A DNA stretch of 39,280 nucleotides from MGBC163016 sp964518575 (GTDB lineage Bacteria > Actinomycetota > Coriobacteriia > Coriobacteriales > Eggerthellaceae): positions 1 through 39,280 of the forward strand of contig CAZFGW010000019.1 of NCBI GenBank assembly GCA_964518575.1, given 5' to 3'. The notes under the pieces were generated by a model. The model did not search any database. It was not told where the DNA came from and saw only the letters and a program-made list of their open reading frames with translations. Positions 33,567 to 39,280 of the stretch are shown piece by piece. The translations under genes and the position numbers were made by a program. How positions within the stretch are numbered: position 1 is the first letter of the stretch; the number at the start of each line of letters is the position of its first letter.

Positions 33567-34178
33567 CTATCCTTGTGCCCTATCCATATGGAGCGTTTGC
33601 GCGATCACGTCAGCGATGACGGCGTCATCGGCGTCGGGATACTTGCGCAAATACCCGATCACACCCACGATGAGAACGTAGAACGTCTCATAGAGGTGCT
33701 CGATCCGTATCTCGTGCAAGGCGGCGTAGTCCGCAACGGTGGTTTCGATGATGTAGGTTGCCGTATGGTGGGCGACCCGAGTGACGAACTCGAGATAGAG
33801 TGCCGCGTTCTCGCGCGAAGCGAGCGCAATATGGAATGAATCGTTCTCGAACAGCCCCACCCGGAGCACCTTGACGATAGAAGCGAGCGCATGATCGATG
33901 TCGCCTTCGCGCCGCTGCTCATTCCAATAGGTGAGCGCCTCGATGTAATCATCAATGTAGTCGTCGAGAACAGCCATCGTGACCGCATCTTTGTTGGGAA
34001 AGTAGTGATAGAAAAGCGTCCGCGTGATACCGACGCGCTTGGTGATGTCCTGAACGGAGGTTTCGGAAAGTCCCTTCTGCTCATAGAGCTCACGGGCTGC
34101 TGCAACGATCTCCAAGCGACGCAGCTCCGCTTGACTCAAGCGTTCTGTTCCGCAGTCGGTATGGGTTCGTTGCGTCAT
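33567..34178 (-). CDS. TetR/AcrR-family regulator
   Basis: 203 aa. Helix-turn-helix at about residues 38-68 (TSVQDITKRVGITRTLFYHYFPNKDAV). The C-terminal domain is helical and divergent, so the ligand is unknown. ATG with AGAGGGGA upstream. Operon with the DUF5692 gene and divergent from the damaged MFS gene, whose promoter carries a near-perfect palindrome. It is thus the best candidate regulator of both. Confidence 0.9.
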   Translation of the reverse strand: MTQRTHTDCGTERLSQAELRRLEIVAAARELYEQKGLSETSVQDITKRVGITRTLFYHYFPNKDAVTMAVLDDYIDDYIEALTYWNEQRREGDIDHALASIVKVLRVGLFENDSFHIALASRENAALYLEFVTRVAHHTATYIIETTVADYAALHEIRIEHLYETFYVLIVGVIGYLRKYPDADDAVIADVIAQTLHMDRAQG

Positions 34179-34230
34179 GGTGATCCCCTCTCACGATGAT
34201 GAGCATGAGGGTATCGCCCCGCTTGTCAGA

Positions 34231-34262
34231 CCGTCAATGAACAGAATTGACAATCCGTCAAT
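34231..34262 (-). promoter_or_regulatory. Repeats in the TetR-DUF5692 promoter region
   Basis: CCGTCAAT occurs at 34231-34238 and 34255-34262 (24 bases apart), and ATTGAC/GTCAAT (34246-34251, 34257-34262) is a 6-bp inverted repeat. Read on the minus strand these contain TTGACG boxes able to act as -35 elements. Candidate autoregulatory site. Confidence 0.4.
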
Positions 34263-34366
34263 CTCAAGCGAATTGTTACTTTTTCGATCAACAAAAGAAA
34301 CATTTCCCCGTGTTTCTGCAGCGCGAAAGGCATTCGCCATTTTTGAACATGCTCGCGAGAAAATGC

Positions 34367-34396
34367 TTGACTATGACGTTACGTCGTAGTTTTAAA
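34367..34396 (+). promoter_or_regulatory. Promoter with embedded palindromic operator before the MFS gene
   Basis: -35 TTGACT (34367-34372) and -10 TTTAAA (34391-34396) are 18 bp apart. Between and overlapping them lies ACTATGACGT-T-ACGTCGTAGT (34370-34390), a 10-bp inverted repeat with a single mismatch. Such a site inside the spacer is the classical layout for TetR repression; the divergent TetR protein is the likely ligand. Confidence 0.65.
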
Positions 34397-34432
34397 TGCC
34401 TCTCAGATGAACGAATATGAAGGAACGCTTAT

Positions 34433-35202
34433 ATGAAACACAAACTAACGGACACACCCCGTAAAACCCATGCGGTCACGCCGCGTTATCTCGTATCGTG
34501 CGCGCTCTCCCTTTTGGGCAACTCGGTCGCTGGAGTCATCCTGCCCCTCGTACTGCTCGCCACCACCGGCGATGCCCTTGCCGCGGGAACGCTTGCACTC
34601 ATCTGCGCACTTCCCCAAATGCTGATCGGACTTGCCGGCGGCGTACTCATAGACCGGTTCAACCGGCGCAGCATCTCAGTCATCTCCGACATCATGTCTG
34701 CCATGAGTGTCGCGCTTCTGCCCGTCGTCGATATGATCTGGAGTCTTAGCTTCGGATGGTTCATCGCACTCGGTCTGCTCGGTGCGATCGGAGATATCCC
34801 GGGCATGACAGCGCGTGATGCACTTTTGCCCGCCGTATGCGAATACGACAAGCGAAACTTGCAGAAGTTCATGGGGCTCACTCAATCCCTCGATTCACTC
34901 GTTGTAATCGTAGGACCTGCGCTTGCAGCATCTCTCTTAACGTTCACCCCCGGCGTCAATGCGCTCTGGTTCACCTCCGCTATGTCATTCGGCGCCGCAC
35001 TCGTCACGTTGACACTGCCGCGCCGATTGCTGTGTTCGCAAGCTCAGTCGTGGTCGAGCTGTTTGGAGAGCAGCATACATCGCTTTGCCTCGGTGTGTGC
35101 TGGATCATCATCACGCTGATCTCGTTAGTGTCCCCGAGCATGAAGTCCCTTGAGGATGCCCCGGTCGATGCCGATGCGGGCACAGCGCGAAAGGCGGAGT
35201 AA
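34433..35202 (+). pseudogene. MFS exporter gene with internal deletion and frameshift
   Basis: The first 195 or so codons encode helices 1-6 of a drug-exporter-like MFS protein (ALSLLGNSVAGVILPLVLL; GGVLIDRFNRRSISVISD, the A-type loop motif between helices 2 and 3). Near 35018 the coherent sequence jumps to another frame: AAPIAVFASSVVVELFGEQ then CWIIITLISLVSPSMKSLEDAP, which is the last helix and C-terminus of the same kind of protein, ending at TAA 35200-35202. About 170-190 codons (helices 7-11) are missing. The unshifted frame ends at 35119 after a nonsense tail. AAGGA precedes the ATG at some distance. Non-functional by appearance. Confidence 0.85.
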
Positions 35203-35326
35203 GCGCAGAGGCTTGCGCGACGAGGAGCGCACAAGCCCAAACACGCAAACGCATACGTGCGCGGGGATGATGGCGAAAGCAGCGATCGCACGCTGAACGC
35301 TCGGGGCGCTCGGGCAGAGCGTGCGT

Positions 35327-36649
35327 CTATGCAGGCATATCGCGCACAAGCGCAACGATGTTTTCGATGTGATCGGTATGGGGGAACATATCGACAGGCT
35401 GTACCTGTTCGACCGAAAATCCCGCATTGCAAAGAAAAGCAACGTCGCGCGCCTGCGTTTTCGGGTTGCAGGAAATATACACAATGCGCGCGGGCGCAAG
35501 CTCGACGACCGACCGCAGGAAGTCCTCACTCGCACCACTGCGGGGCGGATCCATCAAAACGACGATCTCCTGAGCGCCATCAAGCGTTGCGGCAGCATGC
35601 TCTCCCCGCATGAATGCGGCAGCATCACCACAGATAAACACTGCAGTATCGATGCCGTTGTGCACCGCATTCTGCCGCGCATCGGAGATTGCCTGCTTCA
35701 CGCAGTCCACGCCGACAACCCGCTTCGCACCCGCCTTCGCCGCGAACAATCCAAGCGTCCCCGTTCCACAATATGCATCGATGACAACCTGCTCGCCCGT
35801 GAGCTTCGCCAATGCCATCGCTTCGGTATAGAGCACCTCGGTTTGCTGGGAATTCACTTGATAAAACGACCCCGCCGAGATGCGGAAGGTAAGCTCACCG
35901 AGTTTATCCAAAATGAAACCGGGACCGTAGAGCGTCCTGAATTCTTCGCCCAAGATCACATTCGTTTTCCGAAGATTGATGCTCTGCACGACGGTCGTGA
36001 TTGCCGGAACGCGCTTGACGAGCTCCCTGCAGAAGGATCGCGACGAAGGAAACTCCTTGCTGTTGGTCACGAGCGTAACCAACACTTCCCCGCTCGTGTG
36101 CCCGACCCGGATGACCGCGTGGCGCAAAAACCCCTTGCCCGTATCTTCGTCGTAGGCTGCGATATCCCATTTGCGCATGAGCTGGGTGAGCGCACGCACG
36201 ATCGAACTTGCAACCTCGTTCTCAAGTGGACACGATGCGCTCGGTATGATCGTGTGCGTTCCTTTCGCATACATCCCCGTTATGACGGCGGGCGCAGCCC
36301 CACGAGTGCGCGTGCGATCCTTGCTCATTCTCTGACGTCCACCGCGCCCCTTGTGTCCGCCGCGCCCACGATCCCCGTCCTGCCCCTCCGATAATGCCGA
36401 TGCATGACGGCGCTTATCGGGAGCGAACGGCGCAATGATCTTGTCCCGGTAGGCAAAGGGGTGCTCCATGCCCTTAATGGGACGCACGCGCTCGGGCTCA
36501 ACCATGCCCGCAAAGAACTCCTCGATCACGTCTTGCTTGCCCGCGAGCTGCTCCTCATAAGGGACGTCGAGCGCATCGCACGCACCGCACCGACCGAACA
36601 CCGGGCAGATCGGTGTCTCTGCAAAGCGGTTCTCAGCAGCGTGCGTCAA
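35327..36649 (-). CDS. 23S rRNA (uracil-C5)-methyltransferase, RlmD/RumA-like, with Arg/Gly-rich insertion
   Basis: 440 aa. Methylates C5 of a uridine in RNA with SAM. The four cysteines for the [4Fe-4S] cluster are C15, C21, C24 and C140. SAM-binding motif DAYCGTGTLGLFAAKAGA, DPPRSG, and the catalytic Cys in ISCNPKTQARD are intact. Residues 80-118 are an extra, disordered-looking stretch rich in Arg and Gly (DRGRGGHKGRGGRQR). Target (U1939, U747 or tRNA U54) cannot be fixed by eye. Starts with TTG, supported by GAGGAG 8 bases upstream. Divergent from the MATE gene; converges on the MFS remnant. Confidence 0.9.
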   Translation of the reverse strand: MTHAAENRFAETPICPVFGRCGACDALDVPYEEQLAGKQDVIEEFFAGMVEPERVRPIKGMEHPFAYRDKIIAPFAPDKRRHASALSEGQDGDRGRGGHKGRGGRQRMSKDRTRTRGAAPAVITGMYAKGTHTIIPSASCPLENEVASSIVRALTQLMRKWDIAAYDEDTGKGFLRHAVIRVGHTSGEVLVTLVTNSKEFPSSRSFCRELVKRVPAITTVVQSINLRKTNVILGEEFRTLYGPGFILDKLGELTFRISAGSFYQVNSQQTEVLYTEAMALAKLTGEQVVIDAYCGTGTLGLFAAKAGAKRVVGVDCVKQAISDARQNAVHNGIDTAVFICGDAAAFMRGEHAAATLDGAQEIVVLMDPPRSGASEDFLRSVVELAPARIVYISCNPKTQARDVAFLCNAGFSVEQVQPVDMFPHTDHIENIVALVRDMPA

Positions 36650-36744
36650 ATGAGCTCCTCATCATCGTTTTGGTAAAAAGATTGATCCCATGGAAATATT
36701 CGGGTATACCTTGCCACATCCCCGGCTTGCAATGCAAATAAAAA

Positions 36745-36769
36745 CAAGATGGCTATAATGACCATCTTG
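36745..36769 (+). promoter_or_regulatory. Perfect inverted repeat enclosing the -10 box of the MATE operon
   Basis: CAAGATGG (36745-36752) and CCATCTTG (36762-36769) are exact inverse complements, 9 bp apart; the spacer contains TATAAT (36754-36759), 47 bases before the MATE start. A repressor bound here would block the promoter. A second small palindrome, TTGCA-A-TGCAA, lies at 36727-36737. Confidence 0.65.
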
Positions 36770-36805
36770 ATATCGAAAGCCCATCTACCTGCGAAAAGAG
36801 TTTGT

Positions 36806-38170
36806 ATGACCACGGATATGTCACGGCATTTCACCTGGGGAGCGCTCCTTAAGTTCACAGCGCCCTCTATTGCCATGATGATCTTCACCTCTATCTACGG
36901 CATCGTGGATGGCCTGTTCGTCTCGAACTTCGCGGGCAAAACCGCGTTCGCGGCTGTGAATTTCGCCATGCCCATCATCATGATCCTCTCGCCGGTGGGA
37001 TACATGATCGGCACCGGCGGAAGTGCACTTGTTGCGAAAACGCGCGGCGAAGGTGACGAAGTGCGAGCAAACCGCTATTTCTCGCTCTTGATCTACGCCG
37101 CCCTCATCATGGGCGTAGTGCTCGCGGTTGCGGGCATCATCTGGATCGAACCGCTGTGCGCGCTCATGGGCGCCGAGGGTCAGATGCTCGAGGACGCAGG
37201 GCTCTACGGACGCCTCGTGCTCATGAGTCTTCCCTTCTACGTCCTCCAGTTCGCGTTCCAAAGTTTCTTTGTGACGGCAGGAAAGCCTCAGCTTGGCTTC
37301 TACGTCATTCTCATCGCAGGGCTCACCAACATCGTTTTGGACGCGCTGTTCGTCGGTGCGCTCAACTTGGGCATCATGGGTGCGGCGTGGGCGACGAACA
37401 TCTGCGAAGTGCTCGGCGGCGGTCTGCCGCTCATCTATTTCATCCGGAAGAACAACTCGTATCTCAAGCTCGGAAAGACGACGCTCGACTGGCGTGCACT
37501 GGGCAAAGCATGTTTGAACGGCTCGTCGGAGATGGTCACCACGATTGCGATGTCGCTCGTGAGCGTTTTGTACAACCTCCAGCTCATGAGCTATATCGGC
37601 GAGGACGGCGTTGCCGCCTATGGCGTCATCCAGTACGTGATCCTCATTTTTGCGGGCGTGTTCTTAGGATACTCGATGGGCTCTTCCCCACTCATGAGCT
37701 TCCAATATGGCGCGCAGAACATCCGCGAGATGAAAAATCTCCTCAAGAAAAGCCTCATCTTCGTAGCTGTGGGCGGTGTGGTCATGTTGGGACTTGCTGA
37801 AATCCTCGCCCGACCGCTCGCAATGATCTTCGTCGGCTACGACGAGGGGCTGTGCGTGCTCACGGAAGGCGCCTTCCGCATCTACTCCATCTCGTTCATC
37901 TTCATGGGGTTCTCAATCTACGGCTCGGCATTCTTCACCTCGCTGAACAACGGTATCGTCTCCTCGACCATCGCACTTTTGCGCGCGCTCGTATTCGAAG
38001 CGGGCGCCGTCATCCTGATTCCGCTGTTGCTCGGCATCGACGGCATCTGGCTTTCCATCATCGTCGCCGAAATCGCGTCGGTGATCGTGACCGCTGCCTT
38101 TATGCTGTCATTGGGCAAGCGCTACGGATACCTCTCGCCGAGAGCGGACACGGACACAACCGAGCGCTGA
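36806..38170 (+). CDS. MATE-family multidrug/sodium exporter
   Basis: Cation-coupled efflux of organic cations or other metabolites; 454 aa with twelve predicted membrane helices in two homologous halves (PSIAMMIFTSIYGIVDGLFVS in the first, the usual MATE N-terminal pattern; GSSEMVTTIAMSLVSVLYN in the second). The gene is complete and ends in TGA. The ATG of MTTDMSRHFTW is chosen with AAGAG upstream; in-frame starts further up lie within the promoter palindrome. 25 bp before a lysR gene and presumably cotranscribed. Substrate unknown. Confidence 0.93.
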   Translation: MTTDMSRHFTWGALLKFTAPSIAMMIFTSIYGIVDGLFVSNFAGKTAFAAVNFAMPIIMILSPVGYMIGTGGSALVAKTRGEGDEVRANRYFSLLIYAALIMGVVLAVAGIIWIEPLCALMGAEGQMLEDAGLYGRLVLMSLPFYVLQFAFQSFFVTAGKPQLGFYVILIAGLTNIVLDALFVGALNLGIMGAAWATNICEVLGGGLPLIYFIRKNNSYLKLGKTTLDWRALGKACLNGSSEMVTTIAMSLVSVLYNLQLMSYIGEDGVAAYGVIQYVILIFAGVFLGYSMGSSPLMSFQYGAQNIREMKNLLKKSLIFVAVGGVVMLGLAEILARPLAMIFVGYDEGLCVLTEGAFRIYSISFIFMGFSIYGSAFFTSLNNGIVSSTIALLRALVFEAGAVILIPLLLGIDGIWLSIIVAEIASVIVTAAFMLSLGKRYGYLSPRADTDTTER

Positions 38171-38195
38171 GAGGGAAAGACAAGGAATAGTACGG

Positions 38196-39119
38196 ATGAC
38201 ATTGCAACAGCTGAGATACCTTATCGCAATCTCCTCGAGCGGATCGATCTCGTCTGCCGCCCATAACCTCTACGTTTCGCAATCAAGCCTCTCCGTTGCC
38301 ATGAAGGATCTTGAGAACGAGTGCGGCATCACCATCTTCGAGCGCTCGAACCGCGGCATTTCGCTCACGCGCGAAGGAATCGAGCTGTTGGGCTATGCCC
38401 GCCAGATCGTCGAGCAAGCCGACCTCATGGAAGAGCGCTATGCCAAAGGCGCGAAAACGTCATCGCGCAAGTTGGCAATCTCGTCCCAGCATTACGCCTT
38501 CCCCGTGGAAGCGTTTTTGGAGTTCGTCAAAGAATATGAGGGCGAAGGCTACACGCTTTCCCTGCGAGAAACGCGCACGTCGGAAGTGATCGCTGATGTG
38601 AGCGAATTCAGAAGCGACGTGGGTATTTTGTACACCTCGACCTTCAACGAGCGGGTTTTGCACCACGCCTTCGAAGACGCGAACCTCGTGTTCACAGAGC
38701 TCTTCACGGCGAAACCGCATATCTTCGTAGGCACGCATCATCCTTTGGCTGATCGCAGCGAACTGCGCATCGAGGAGCTTGCGGAGTATCCGCGCTACAC
38801 CTTCGAGCAGGGCAATAACAATTCGTTTTTCTATTTCGAAGAGCCCTTCGCCGAGATGCCGCATGACAAATGCATCCATATCAGTGATCGTGGAACGTTG
38901 TCGAACCTGCTGTCCCATCACAACGGGTTCACGGTCTCCACGGGCGTGCTCTCGAGCGAGATGCATTCGGGTATCGTCGCCATCCCCCTCATCACCGACG
39001 AGGTCATGAGCGTGGGTTACATCATCCATAAGGAACGCCAGCTTTCAGCACTCGCACAAAGTTATATCGATACGCTCGGTGTTTTCATCGAGAATTACAA
39101 GCAGACCACGCAGGACTGA
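38196..39119 (+). CDS. LysR-family transcriptional regulator
   Basis: 307 aa, normal length. N-terminal winged helix: MTLQQLRYLIAISSSGSISSAAHNLYVSQSSLSVAMKDLE pattern with the family's AA-xLxxSQSxLSxxIxxLE signature, then GITIFERSNRGISLTREG. The rest is the two-lobed effector domain (SRKLAISSQHYAFPVEAFLEFV). AAGGA lies 10 bases before the ATG. Second gene of the MATE operon, so it may control its own operon, but the promoter palindrome is not a typical T-N11-A LysR box. Confidence 0.93.
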   Translation: MTLQQLRYLIAISSSGSISSAAHNLYVSQSSLSVAMKDLENECGITIFERSNRGISLTREGIELLGYARQIVEQADLMEERYAKGAKTSSRKLAISSQHYAFPVEAFLEFVKEYEGEGYTLSLRETRTSEVIADVSEFRSDVGILYTSTFNERVLHHAFEDANLVFTELFTAKPHIFVGTHHPLADRSELRIEELAEYPRYTFEQGNNNSFFYFEEPFAEMPHDKCIHISDRGTLSNLLSHHNGFTVSTGVLSSEMHSGIVAIPLITDEVMSVGYIIHKERQLSALAQSYIDTLGVFIENYKQTTQD

Positions 39120-39177
39120 GAGCGTATCTGGTTCACAGACGTGGCTCCACATGCCACAAGCCCAGCCTCTTCAATTG

Positions 39178-39202
39178 AACGGTTCTGGTTGGAACGTTTT
39201 AT
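39178..39202 (+). terminator. Weak terminator-like hairpin after the LysR gene
   Basis: AACGGTTC (39178-39185) pairs with GAACGTT (39192-39198) with one bulged G, followed by TTATT. Possibly the terminator of the MATE-LysR operon. A perfect TTCAATTGAA palindrome overlaps its start (39170-39179). Confidence 0.35.
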
Positions 39203-39213
39203 TAAATAGGGAA

Positions 39214-39280
39214 ATGGATCAGGTGGATGTAGACAATATGCCCATCGAGATGTCAGTCAGGAAGCCTCCGAAGTCAGATT
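39214..39280 (+). CDS. Possible start of a further gene, cut by the window edge
   Basis: An open frame starts with ATG at 39214 (MDQVDVDNMPIEM) preceded closely by AGGGA and runs 22 codons to the edge. Too short to recognise; it may be chance. Confidence 0.2.
   Translation, partial: MDQVDVDNMPIEMSVRKPPKSD

Noticed and set aside
35203..35326. Small gene between the MFS remnant and RlmD
   Set aside because: The 124 bases contain only small GC-rich hairpins (such as GCGCA/TGCGC at 35203-35218) without a T-run and no supported reading frame.
39141..39157. GTGGC/GCCAC hairpin as the LysR terminator
   Set aside because: Only 5 bp and not followed by T residues; the hairpin further on is slightly better.
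1..39280. CRISPR array, transposon, prophage, tRNA or rRNA
   Set aside because: No regularly spaced repeats, transposase-like frames with inverted ends, phage genes, or tRNA T-loop/acceptor patterns were seen in the intergenic regions.

Overview
This window looks like the chromosome of a Gram-positive, anaerobic actinobacterium of the class Coriobacteriia (Eggerthellaceae-like). That is inferred from moderately GC-rich coding sequence, frequent GTG/TTG starts with strong AGGAGG-type ribosome sites, a giant 2-hydroxyacyl-CoA dehydratase activase, a fused SecDF, DUF5692 and DUF6483 proteins and QueH-type queuosine synthesis. No rRNA, tRNA, IS element, prophage or CRISPR array was seen. The gene complement is mostly core metabolism with some accessory transporters and regulators.

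Left part (1-13499, all minus strand). Reading in the direction of transcription: an AGCS amino-acid:cation symporter; a YhiN/HI0933-like flavoprotein; a fusion of an FAD-dependent dehydrogenase (COG2509-like) with a Sua5/TsaC threonylcarbamoyl-AMP synthase; rpiB; glyA; a dCMP deaminase; then the F-type ATP synthase operon atpI-B-E-F-H-A-G-D, with atpD running off the left edge. The order Sua5-rpiB-glyA-(nucleotide salvage gene)-atp matches the well-known Bacillus/Firmicutes arrangement.

Middle part (13500-25745). A plus-strand fused tandem ECF-transporter ATPase converges on a DUF1292 gene. SecDF, tgt and a HAD phosphatase are on the minus strand. QueH and QueA diverge on the plus strand, so three steps of queuosine tRNA modification (Tgt, QueA, QueH) flank the HAD gene. 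Then follow a two-gene minus-strand cell-envelope pair (acidic single-pass membrane protein and Amidase_6-like protein), a cold-shock gene with a structured leader and a clear terminator, and a DUF6483 gene.

Right part (25798-39280). RsmI; an exceptionally large acyl-CoA dehydratase activase gene interrupted by a single in-frame TGA, downstream of a TetR gene; a DUF5692 membrane protein with its own TetR gene; an MFS transporter gene that has lost its centre by deletion but keeps an operator-bearing promoter; RlmD-like rRNA methyltransferase with an Arg/Gly-rich insertion; and a MATE exporter-LysR operon whose -10 box lies inside a perfect inverted repeat.

No wholly new system is obvious. 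The strongest leads are the in-frame TGA in the activase gene, the flavoprotein-Sua5 fusion, several structured 5' leaders (secDF, cspA, rpiB) and the rpiB-glyA intergenic RNA, and unusually clean operators at the MFS and MATE promoters.
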